Shown here piece after piece: positions 29,801 through 41,209 of a DNA stretch of 64,000 nt (position 1 is the first letter of the stretch; each line of letters begins with the position of its first letter). Below the pieces are notes generated by a model. It ran no database searches. It was not told where the DNA came from and saw only the letters and a program-made list of their open reading frames with translations. This DNA comes from Novosphingobium sp. (lineage in GTDB: Bacteria; Pseudomonadota; Alphaproteobacteria; Sphingomonadales; Sphingomonadaceae), in NCBI RefSeq assembly GCF_025351285.1, contig NZ_JANXWG010000048.1:30967-94966 (forward strand), read 5' to 3'. The translations under genes were made by a program, and so were the position numbers.

Positions 29801-30921
29801 ACGATCTGGCGCTCAACTTGCTGCATCCAATTTACGCAACGCTGTTCGTGGCGCCGTGGTATCGGGCGCTGGGGGTCAAGGTCGGCCGGCGTGCGGAAAT
29901 TTCGACCGCGGCGGCGATCGTGCCCGACCTGGTCGAGATCGGCCCCGAGAGCTTTATCGCCGACGACGTGAACTTCGGTGCGGCGCGGATCGAGAACGGC
30001 GCAATCCGGCTGGAGCGCACCACGATCGGCAGGCGCAGTTTCATCGGCAATTCGGCGCTGCTGCCCGCCGGGTCGATCATCGGTGACGACGTGCTGATCG
30101 GCGTGCTGTCGCGCCCACCCGCCGGTGGCGAGGCGTCGGCAAGCGGCGGCACCTGGTTCGGTTCGCCGCCGATTTCCTTGCCGCAACGCCAGCAGGTCGC
30201 GCTGTTCGACGAAGGCGCGCGGTTCAACCCTTCCAAGCGGCTGGTGGTGACGCGGCTGGGAATCGAATCGGTGCGCGTGATCCTGTCGCTGACGGTGTTC
30301 ATCGCGCTGTTCGTGGGCCTGCTGTCGATCGTGGGTTCGATCGACGAACGGCCCAACGGACCGCTGCTGATCGCGCTGGCGTTTCCGTTCCTTTACATCG
30401 GCTTCGCGCTGGGTTGCGGGCTGTTCGTGGTCGCGCTCAAATGGCTGGTGATCGGTCGCTATCGCCAGACCGTGCAGCCGCTGTGGAGCCCGTTCGTGTG
30501 GCGCACCGAACTGGTGACCTCCACCTTCGAGAACCTGGCGGTGCCCAACTTGCTGCTGCCCTTGCGCGGCACGCCGTGGTTGCCGGCCTATCTGCGCCTG
30601 CTCGGTTGCAAGATCGGCAAGCGTTGCTTTTTCGACAGTTCGGATGTGACCGAATACGATCTGGTTTCGATCGGTGACGACGTGGCCATGAACGATTTCG
30701 CCGGCGTGCAGACCCACTTGTTCGAGGACCGGGTGATGAAGGTCGGCCCGGTCAAGATCGGCAACCGCGTTACGATCGGCAGCCACGCGGTCGTGCTCTA
30801 CGATGCCGAGATCGGCGAGGATGCGCAGCTCGGCGACCTGTCGGTGGTGATGAAGGGCGAATTCCTGCCGCCGCGCACCTCGTGGGAGGGTAGCCCGGCG
30901 CGGCTCGCCAGCGGGCATTGA
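26839..30921 (+). CDS. Pls/PosA-family NRPS: adenylation, peptidyl carrier and C-terminal membrane/hexapeptide domains
   Basis: A-domain motifs IIYTSGTTGRPKGVMITH, NTYGPTETTVTATW, YRSGDLVRL; PCP DLFEDLGGHSLKAARLV; C-term has three repeats of TM segments plus left-handed beta-helix (TIGR02353-like). Confidence 0.88.
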   Translation: MVSQPIVLDAVSDLPGAPDGAEPAREVFAPIAPTVPLRSGEPYARDELLQELFAATVAQYGSRAALKLLAPDAEFDRRTELTYWELSDRALQFAGMLRAMGIERGDRVVICLPRGLDQYMAILGILWAGAAYVPVDWAYPQDRIDFIIEDSAACLVVTDSERAGAMPVLTLAIDTALGDLAAQPVAPLPRSETGADPADLAYIIYTSGTTGRPKGVMITHANACHLVRSECAILGLTPDDKVFGGFSLAFDMSVETMWSAFFTGALLLVATEGLAKAGPDMALPLVSEGATVWHVVPSLLALVETAMPALRLVNLGGEACPPELVDRWARPGLRLLNTYGPTETTVTATWTEVQPGRRVTIGRPLPGYTAWVVDEKLWPVPAGSEGELVIGGPGVGAGYVGRPDLTAEKFVFTPFATSDGQPTLIYRSGDLVRLDSVGDIEFIGRIDTQVKIRGFRVELAEIEAVIADDPAVAQAVVQLFRDDDGSEMLAAFVVGRGGPNGSKAPIDLEPVRARVRDRLPNYMRPAAYQQLDAMPTLPASGKVDRKALVRPVALPSEDRETIEPETPLERALHAIWSESFAGQKVSVCDDLFEDLGGHSLKAARLVSAIRTLPGLAGASIQDLYDKPTIRGLAERLGGASLAGLSNESGGEETFTRISDAKRRLCVIAQTIALVPIYALAGLQWFFPYLAYTHFSGQHDRLEALAISGLAFVFIPPLAMVLSVVVKWLVIGRYRAGDYPLWGGYYFRWWLVRRFADVIATPYIAGTPMIRTYYRLLGAKVGHRAFIGRGVIDAPDLVTIGDDAVISDNAMIATSSVERGLLRLGPVEIGARAGVGTMGIVGRGSRIEADAVLDGLSALATDAVIPAGELWTGSPARPSGRPPECGELPVISPLKRALIRVALAIGAFLLPIVAILPISPGLVMMIELDWNSEGYSYLLVAPLLATTYVLLMCLITVLAKHLIMGKVRPGRYPLASWFYVRFWFVQQINDLALNLLHPIYATLFVAPWYRALGVKVGRRAEISTAAAIVPDLVEIGPESFIADDVNFGAARIENGAIRLERTTIGRRSFIGNSALLPAGSIIGDDVLIGVLSRPPAGGEASASGGTWFGSPPISLPQRQQVALFDEGARFNPSKRLVVTRLGIESVRVILSLTVFIALFVGLLSIVGSIDERPNGPLLIALAFPFLYIGFALGCGLFVVALKWLVIGRYRQTVQPLWSPFVWRTELVTSTFENLAVPNLLLPLRGTPWLPAYLRLLGCKIGKRCFFDSSDVTEYDLVSIGDDVAMNDFAGVQTHLFEDRVMKVGPVKIGNRVTIGSHAVVLYDAEIGEDAQLGDLSVVMKGEFLPPRTSWEGSPARLASGH

Positions 30922-31571
30922 TCGATTGCGCTCCGGTGTGGGCCAGCGGGGCATTGGCGCAAGTGCAGTGGATCGAAGGGCGGCCGCTTGCCTGGCGGGT
31001 GCGGCTGGATGACGAACAAACGCAGCGCGATGCCGGGCGTGCCGTGCTTTCGGCGCGCGAAGTTGCGGCGTTTGCACACATGGGGGACGCGCCGTGGCGG
31101 ATCACCCGCCGTCTGCTCGCCAAGGCGCTGATCGCCCATGTCGCGCGGTGCCATCCCGATCACGTCCTGATCGAACGCGACGCTTTCGGCGCGCTGGGCG
31201 TGGTTGCGCCAGCGGGGTGGCACCTCAGCCTGGCGGGCCAGCCGCCGCACGCGCTGATCGGGCTGGATCACGCGCCGATCGGCGTGGATATCGAGCCCGA
31301 GACCGCCGCTCCGCCGCCCGATGACGCCTTTTCAGCCGACGAACTGGCCGCGCTGGACAAGCTCTGGCCCGGAAATGCCGACCGTGCACGGCTTATCGGC
31401 TGGGTTGCGAAGGAAGCGCACGCCAAGGCGAGCGCGCGAGCGCGGCAGCTTGGCCCGCGCGACATAGAACTTGGCACTCACGTGGGCGTGCTTGTCGCCC
31501 AGAGCTGCGCAATGACCACGCATGTTTACGTTTCGATCGACAGCGGGACGATCGCGGCGGTGGCGATCTGA
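30918..31571 (+). CDS. 4'-phosphopantetheinyl transferase superfamily protein (TTG start overlapping upstream stop)
   Basis: LSLAGQPPHALIGLDHAPIGVDIEPE, FSADELAAL, LIGWVAKEAHAKASARA. Confidence 0.85.
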   Translation: MIDCAPVWASGALAQVQWIEGRPLAWRVRLDDEQTQRDAGRAVLSAREVAAFAHMGDAPWRITRRLLAKALIAHVARCHPDHVLIERDAFGALGVVAPAGWHLSLAGQPPHALIGLDHAPIGVDIEPETAAPPPDDAFSADELAALDKLWPGNADRARLIGWVAKEAHAKASARARQLGPRDIELGTHVGVLVAQSCAMTTHVYVSIDSGTIAAVAI

Positions 31572-31665
31572 ACGGCAGTTTACAACCGCATTCAGCCTTT
31601 CGGCACCGGCCATTTCATAGCCTCGCTTCACCATCCGAAGATTCGGGTTTGAACTGGAGGCTGAC

Positions 31666-32052
31666 ATGAAGAAAATCATTCTCGCAATTGCCACCCTGGC
31701 GGCTGGAGCGGCGGCTGCTTCGCCCGCCACGGCGCAGGACTGGCGCGGGCAAGGCTACAACGGATATGGCGATCGCTATCGAAACGGCGCTGGCCAAGTC
31801 TGCAATGGCGATCGCGCGCACCAGCTAGAGGCACAGATCCGCCAGGAGGAACGCGAAGGCGACATCGACCGCGGCACCGCGCGCTATCTTCACCGCATGG
31901 TCGATCAGGCCGAAAGCCAGCAACGCCGCGCCTGCCGCTATGGCGACGGCTACCAGATCCGCGACCTTGCACAGCGCTTTGACTGGATCGGCCGCCAGCT
32001 CCGACACGAAGAACGCCAAGGGCGCCGCTGGAACGGCGGTTACGGGTACTGA
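31666..32052 (+). CDS. Small secreted hypothetical protein
   Basis: Signal peptide MKKIILAIATLAAGAAAASPATAQ; RAHQLEAQIRQEEREGDIDRGTARYLHRMVDQAE. Confidence 0.75.
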   Translation: MKKIILAIATLAAGAAAASPATAQDWRGQGYNGYGDRYRNGAGQVCNGDRAHQLEAQIRQEEREGDIDRGTARYLHRMVDQAESQQRRACRYGDGYQIRDLAQRFDWIGRQLRHEERQGRRWNGGYGY

Positions 32053-32119
32053 TCGAGGCCCGGCTTGCGAGCGCTGTGGTGGCGGGCGGGGCTGTCGCGC
32101 TCTGCCCGCCTCCTTCGTA

Positions 32120-33142
32120 TCAGGCCGAAACGGCCGCGCAGGTCCGTTCCGCGCGCATCGGTTCCTGGCCCTGCATCGCGGTAAGGCCCAGCCTTGCGAA
32201 CAAGGCGGCATCGGCGTCGTCGCCAGCATTGGCGGCGGTCAGCAACCGGTCCCCGGTGAAGATGGAATTGGCGCCGGCCATGAAGCACAGCGCCTGCGTC
32301 GCGTCGCTCATCGATTCGCGCCCGGCGGACAGTCGCACCATGCTCATGGGCATCGTGAGCCGCGCGACGGCAACAGTGCGGACAAACTCGATGTCGTCGA
32401 TCTTGGCCAGCGGTGTATCGGCCAGCATGTCGCCCAGCACTGTGCCCTTGATCGGCACGAGTGCGTTGATCGGCACCGATTCGGGATGGCTCGGCAGCGT
32501 GGCCAGCGCATGGATGAAGCCCACCCGGTCGCTCCGCGCCTCGCCCATGCCGACGATCCCGCCCGAACAGACGTTGATGCCTGCCGTCCGCACGTGGTCG
32601 AGCGTTTCCAGCCGTTCTTCGAAGGTGCGCGTGGTGATGATTTCGGCATAGCGTTCGGGTGACGTGTCGATGTTGTGGTTGTAATAATCGAGACCCGCAT
32701 CGGCGAGCATCCCGGACTGTTTGGGAGTGAGCATGCCCAGCGTCATGCAGGTTTCAAGTCCCATCGCGCGCACGCCCTTCACGATCTCGACGATCGCGGG
32801 CATGTCTCGGTCCTTGGGATTGCGCCATGCAGCCCCCATGCAGAACCGCTGCGATCCCGCATCGCGCGCCTGCGCGGCGGACTGCAACACCGCGCGCACA
32901 TCCATCAGCTTGGTCGCTGCAACGCCCGCATTGGCCGACGTCGATTGCGCACAATAGCCGCAATCCTCGGGGCAACCGCCGGTCTTGATCGAAAGCAGCG
33001 TGCAAAGCTGCACCTGGTCCGCCGCATGATGTGCGCGATGCACTTCGGCCGCGCGGAACACCAGTTCGGTAAACGGCAGGTCGAACAGCGCGGCAATCTC
33101 GGCGCGGGTCCAGTCGGTGCGGGTCACGGATAATCCTCTCAA
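32120..33142 (-). CDS. bioB: Biotin synthase
   Basis: [17 protein letters not shown] radical-SAM motif, [46 protein letters not shown]. Confidence 0.97.
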   Translation of the reverse strand: MRGLSVTRTDWTRAEIAALFDLPFTELVFRAAEVHRAHHAADQVQLCTLLSIKTGGCPEDCGYCAQSTSANAGVAATKLMDVRAVLQSAAQARDAGSQRFCMGAAWRNPKDRDMPAIVEIVKGVRAMGLETCMTLGMLTPKQSGMLADAGLDYYNHNIDTSPERYAEIITTRTFEERLETLDHVRTAGINVCSGGIVGMGEARSDRVGFIHALATLPSHPESVPINALVPIKGTVLGDMLADTPLAKIDDIEFVRTVAVARLTMPMSMVRLSAGRESMSDATQALCFMAGANSIFTGDRLLTAANAGDDADAALFARLGLTAMQGQEPMRAERTCAAVSA

Positions 33143-33259
33143 CGCATTTGGGGCGCCCAGCGGCCCGATAGTTGAAGTTTCGGCACGGAAAGGCGATGCC
33201 CAGGCAACCCGATCAGTGCAAAGTTGTCAGCCTGCCATCATTCAAAAGAATCCTGGCCG

Positions 33260-34189
33260 TCAATCCGCAACGTTTTCAAGGAACCAGCGGTATGTCGTTG
33301 CCAAGCCGTCACGCAGCGAAATCTTCGGCTCCCAGCCTCGCGCGCGCAGCTTGTCGGCGGACATCAACTTGCGAAACATGCCGTCAGGCTTGGCAAGATC
33401 GTGGCGCAGTTCGCCTTTGAGGCCGACCACTTCCATCACCAGCCGCGCCGTTTCGGCAATCGACAGGTCGCTGCCGCTGCCGATGTTGATGTGCTCGAAA
33501 TCCTCGTAGTTCTTGAGCACGAACACCGTTGCATCGGCCATGTCGTCGACATGCAGGAATTCACGCAACGGTTTGCCCGTTCCCCAGATTTCCATGCCGT
33601 CCTCGCCCGCGATCTTGGCGCGATGGGCCTTGCGGATCAACGCCGGGATGACATGCGAACTGGCCAGATCGAAGTTGTCATGCGGCCCATAGAGATTGGT
33701 CGGCATCGCCGAAACGAACCGGCGACCATATTGCTGCATGTAAGCCTGGCACAGCCGGATACCAGCGATCTTGGCGATGGCGTACCATTCGTTGGTCGGT
33801 TCGAGCGGCCCGGTGAGCAACGACGATTCCTCGATCGGCTGCACCGATTGCCTGGGGTAGATGCACGACGAACCCAGAAACAACAGCTTTTGCACATCGA
33901 TATCGTGCGCGGTCGTGATGATGTTGTTCTGGATCGCCAGGTTGCTGTACATGAAATCGACCGGATAATTCATGTTGGCCAGGATGCCGCCGACTTTGGC
34001 TGCAGCGATGATCACCATGTCGGGCTTGTTCGCGTGCATCCAGCGGCGCACCTGATCCTGTTCGGCAAGGTCACATTCCTGCCGATCGACGGTCAGGATC
34101 GTGCAGCCCTCCTGGCTTAGCCGACGGACCAGTGCCGATCCCACCATGCCGCGGTGCCCGGCCACCCAGATGCGTTTTCCATCAAGCAC
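33260..34189 (-). CDS. fcl: GDP-L-fucose synthase
   Basis: IWVAGHRGMVGSALVRRL, KLLFLGSSCIYPRQ, NLYGPHDNFDLASSHVIPALIRK, WGTGKPLREFLHVDDMADA. Confidence 0.95.
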   Translation of the reverse strand: MLDGKRIWVAGHRGMVGSALVRRLSQEGCTILTVDRQECDLAEQDQVRRWMHANKPDMVIIAAAKVGGILANMNYPVDFMYSNLAIQNNIITTAHDIDVQKLLFLGSSCIYPRQSVQPIEESSLLTGPLEPTNEWYAIAKIAGIRLCQAYMQQYGRRFVSAMPTNLYGPHDNFDLASSHVIPALIRKAHRAKIAGEDGMEIWGTGKPLREFLHVDDMADATVFVLKNYEDFEHINIGSGSDLSIAETARLVMEVVGLKGELRHDLAKPDGMFRKLMSADKLRARGWEPKISLRDGLATTYRWFLENVAD

Positions 34190-34278
34190 ATTCTATCCCC
34201 TGTCACGTGCGGCCGGCCTGCGCAACGCGGCCCGGTCTTCCGCCTGGCCGGTCGCTTGCAACGGCAAGCAGTAGAAGA

Positions 34279-35487
34279 TCATGGAATCGTATTGGCGATG
34301 CCGATGACCGAGAAAACCGTTGAACTGACCACGCCGAGAAACTTCTGGAAGTCTGCGATCGGCGCGTTCGAGACGTAGAGCACGTCCTTGTTGCGGATCG
34401 GAAAGGTCTGCGCAACGAACAGGGTTGCAGGATCGCGAAGGTCGATCCGGTAGATTACAGGTATTTTCCCGTCGGGCGTGGTTCGGGCACCTGTAACCAG
34501 CGCCGGGTCCATGACTGCAGGGTTTTCGAACCGGAAGATGAACACGCCGCGCAGATTGGACCGGTTGTCATCGAGCCCACCGATCCGGCCGAGCGCCTGC
34601 GACAGGGTTAACCCGACACCTTCAAAGGGCACTTCGGCGTTGCGCCCGACCGCGCCGAGCGCGGTGAAGCTGAAGGGCTGGTAAAGCACCGTAACAACGT
34701 CGTCGGCGCTCAGCCTGATGTTCTGGCGCGGATCGCGGATGACAGCAGACAGCGGCATTGCCGCCACTTGCGCGCCGCGGGTGATCTGGATCGTGGACTT
34801 GTCCGCCGGTTGGCGCGTTCCTCCGGCTCCGGCGATCGCATCGAGCAAGCGCTCTCCCTTGGCCGTCAGTCGCAGGCGATTGCTTTGATTCACGTCGCCG
34901 ACCACCACGACATTGGACGTGGCATTGTCGATCCGGCGCACGAATACCTGGGGGTCGTGGGCCTTGCCCGCCAGCCGACGCTCGATATCCCGCGCTATAT
35001 CACGGGTCGAGCGGCCCGCTGCCGCGATCGTGCCGGCAAACGGCACCGTGATGGTGCCCTCATCGCCCACGGTCTGTTCGGGCAGCGCCGAACCACGGGC
35101 GATCGAGGTCGCTGGACCGGCGATCGCCGTCCCGAGCGACGAGGAACCGGTGGTGGAATTGCCGAAGAGAACGGCGGGAGGCGCTTCCCACACCTGGACA
35201 TCCAGCGTGTCGCCGCGCCCCACGACCATGCGCATAGCGCTGCCTTCGCCGAACACGGACGAGAATCGTTCGGATTCGGTGCTGGTTGCCAGTCGCTGCG
35301 CAGTGTCGCTTGTCACATCGACGATGCGCACATCGGCACCCGCAACAGCGCGTTGTGGTGCGCGCCCGACGGCACGTGCGCTGGGCCCTGATCCGCCAAC
35401 GAAGCTGCAGCTACCCAGGACTGCGCATACCATCAACATGGCCGCGCTGCCGACAAGGGTCAAACGAGGTGAAATCCGGCTGGTCAC
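34279..35487 (-). CDS. Polysaccharide export outer-membrane protein (Wza/KpsD-like lipoprotein)
   Basis: Lipobox-like LGSCSFVGG; VVGRGDTLDVQVWEAP, VPFAGTIAAAGRSTRDIARDIERRLAGKAHDPQVFVRRIDNATSNVVVVGDV, IRNKDVLYVSNAPIADFQKFLG. Confidence 0.88.
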   Translation of the reverse strand: MTSRISPRLTLVGSAAMLMVCAVLGSCSFVGGSGPSARAVGRAPQRAVAGADVRIVDVTSDTAQRLATSTESERFSSVFGEGSAMRMVVGRGDTLDVQVWEAPPAVLFGNSTTGSSSLGTAIAGPATSIARGSALPEQTVGDEGTITVPFAGTIAAAGRSTRDIARDIERRLAGKAHDPQVFVRRIDNATSNVVVVGDVNQSNRLRLTAKGERLLDAIAGAGGTRQPADKSTIQITRGAQVAAMPLSAVIRDPRQNIRLSADDVVTVLYQPFSFTALGAVGRNAEVPFEGVGLTLSQALGRIGGLDDNRSNLRGVFIFRFENPAVMDPALVTGARTTPDGKIPVIYRIDLRDPATLFVAQTFPIRNKDVLYVSNAPIADFQKFLGVVSSTVFSVIGIANTIP

Positions 35488-35609
35488 GTGATCCTTGCTG
35501 GCTGACTCATAGATCGGCGCTGTTTCGAGGTTGGCATTCGAGCCGCAGTACGGAATGGGCCTACATAGTTTGGGTAGCCTCATGCGCAAGCGCGCACTTT
35601 GCGAGCGGA

Positions 35610-36722
35610 TCAATGGACCAGCTCCTGATAGGCATCGATGGTAGAAGAAATGCATGCTTCCCAAGTGTATCGTTGGGCTACGGCGGCTCCTGAGGCAATG
35701 GCACCGGTGCGACCAGACCCATCTTCGATCGCTTCGCAAAGGGCATCGGAAAACCGCGTGGCGTCCTCGACATCCACCACGCGCGCGCCACCCGCAGTGA
35801 CTTCGGCCACGCATGTGTCAGGCGCCACGATCGTCGGCACCCCGGACGCCATCGCCTCCAGCGGTGGCAGTCCGAAGCCTTCATAGCGTGAGGGGTAAGC
35901 GAAAACCCGCGCGCCCGCATGGACCAGCGGCAGGTCCGGTTCGGGCACATACCCCAGGAAGATCAGCCAGCCTTCGGCACGCGCCTGTTCGATCCGGGAA
36001 ACGAGGTTGGTGTTCTGCCAACCAGGCGCACCGGCCAGCGCCAGAGGGAAACGGGATCGCACAGCGGCCGGCAAGGCTTGCCATGCATCGAGCAGGCAAT
36101 CGATCCGCTTGCGAGGTTCGAGCGTGGATACGCACAGGCCATATCGCCCCGGCGTCAGCCCCAGCCGGGCGAGCGGTGCGGCCAGTTCGACAGCGCTGCG
36201 CGGCCGGTATTCGGGGCCGACGCCAAGCGGCACCGCGCGAACCTTGTGGGCCTCAAGACCGGCAAAGGCGATCAGTTCGCGCCGGTTCCATTCGCTGTCG
36301 GTCAGCAAAAGCGCGGCGCGCGCCAACGTGTCGGTAAAGTGCTTTTCGAAAGCGGCGATGCGCTCTGCCGGATGGGTTTCGGGATATAGAAACACCGACA
36401 AATCATGGATGGTGGCCACCCCGCGGCCTGGTTTCGCCCAGACCGGGAGAAAATAATTGGGTGCATGAACGATCGTCGGCGGACGGATGCGGCGGGCTAT
36501 GTGCGCAATCACGCCACGCCCCGTGGCCCGCGGGCGGGTTGCCCTATCATCAAGCAAAGCGAGCGGATTTTCGAGCCATTGGCGTCCGCGAAAGAAGCGG
36601 ACTTCGGCGAGACGGGGATCGAGCGGCAGCCGTTGCGTCAGTTCGCGGGAATAGCGACCGATGCCGGTCAACCGCGGGCCAAGCGCGTCGACCGAAAGCG
36701 CGACCCGCAATGGCTCAGGCAT
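35610..36722 (-). CDS. Glycosyltransferase family 4 protein
   Basis: LRVALSVDALGPRLTGIGRYSRELTQRLP; LCVSTLEPRKRIDCLLDAW; YPSRYEGFGLPPLEAMASGVPTIVAPDTCVAEV. Confidence 0.92.
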   Translation of the reverse strand: MPEPLRVALSVDALGPRLTGIGRYSRELTQRLPLDPRLAEVRFFRGRQWLENPLALLDDRATRPRATGRGVIAHIARRIRPPTIVHAPNYFLPVWAKPGRGVATIHDLSVFLYPETHPAERIAAFEKHFTDTLARAALLLTDSEWNRRELIAFAGLEAHKVRAVPLGVGPEYRPRSAVELAAPLARLGLTPGRYGLCVSTLEPRKRIDCLLDAWQALPAAVRSRFPLALAGAPGWQNTNLVSRIEQARAEGWLIFLGYVPEPDLPLVHAGARVFAYPSRYEGFGLPPLEAMASGVPTIVAPDTCVAEVTAGGARVVDVEDATRFSDALCEAIEDGSGRTGAIASGAAVAQRYTWEACISSTIDAYQELVH

Positions 36723-37614
36723 CAAGCATCCAGCGGATGGTCTGCTCAAGCGGCGGCATGCCCACAGGACCGATCATCGTTTCGAGCCGGGCGCGATTGC
36801 CAGCTAGCGAGCGCACTTCGGATTCGCGCACCAACGCTGGATTGACGCTGATTTCGAACCTGACGCCGGCCAGTGTCTCGACCAGCCCGACCACGTCGCG
36901 CAGCGAAAGCGGCACGCCCGAGCAGACGTTGAAAATGCCGCCTACCGCTTGCGGGGAATCGAGCAGGCGAGCGTAGCAATCGACCATGGTCCGCACGTCG
37001 GAAAAATCCCGCGCGACATCCAGATTGCCGAGTTCGAGGACATGCTTGCCATTGCGGACATGCTCGACCAGTTTCGGTATGAGGAAGCTGGGTGACTGGC
37101 CAACCCCGGTGTAGTTGAAAGGCCGGGCCACGATCGAGGGTACGCGCGGGGCGTAAATCCGCGCAAGGTGTTCCATGGCCAGCTTGCTGACAGCATAGTC
37201 GTTGGCGGGCAGCGCCGGGCAATCCTCGTCGAGGATGCCCTCGCGGGCATTGCCGTAGACATTTGCGCTACTGGCCAGCAGCACCCGTTCGATCGTATCG
37301 TGGCGTTCGGCCAGGGCCTGCAGCAAATTGCGCGAGGCGATCAGGTTGGAACGATAAATTGCGGCGATATCATCGTGCGCCACGAACGAGACGGCGGCGA
37401 GGTGGACAACGCGGTCGGGCCGGGCTTCACCCAGCACTGCCCGCGTTGCAACAAGATCCTCAAGGTCCAGTTCATGGCACTCTGCCAGGTCCGCAGTGGC
37501 GCCCGCCCCGGCATCGCGCCCGACACCGATCACGACATGGCCGCGCGCAGACAGCGCGGCAGCCATGTATCGGCCGGTGAATCCACCAATGCCGGTTACC
37601 AGCACACGGGCCAT
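36715..37614 (-). CDS. NAD-dependent epimerase/dehydratase, probable GDP-6-deoxy-D-mannose reductase
   Basis: VLVTGIGGFTGRYMAAAL, VLLASSANVYGN, NDYAVSKLAMEHLARIY, VARPFNYTGVGQSPSFLIPKLVEH; adjacent to gmd. Confidence 0.78.
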   Translation of the reverse strand: MARVLVTGIGGFTGRYMAAALSARGHVVIGVGRDAGAGATADLAECHELDLEDLVATRAVLGEARPDRVVHLAAVSFVAHDDIAAIYRSNLIASRNLLQALAERHDTIERVLLASSANVYGNAREGILDEDCPALPANDYAVSKLAMEHLARIYAPRVPSIVARPFNYTGVGQSPSFLIPKLVEHVRNGKHVLELGNLDVARDFSDVRTMVDCYARLLDSPQAVGGIFNVCSGVPLSLRDVVGLVETLAGVRFEISVNPALVRESEVRSLAGNRARLETMIGPVGMPPLEQTIRWMLDA

Positions 37615-37654
37615 CGTTAGTCCTCTCTTGCGCGCGTGGCCTGCGGGCGAAGGG

Positions 37655-41190
<3,536 letters not shown>

Positions 41191-41209
41191 GGTTAAGCCC
41201 TGATGATGC

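Noticed and set aside
29296-31077. 593-aa minus-strand ORF opposite the NRPS/PPTase
   Set aside because: His/Arg/Gln-rich shadow with no domain motifs; covers two well-supported plus-strand genes.
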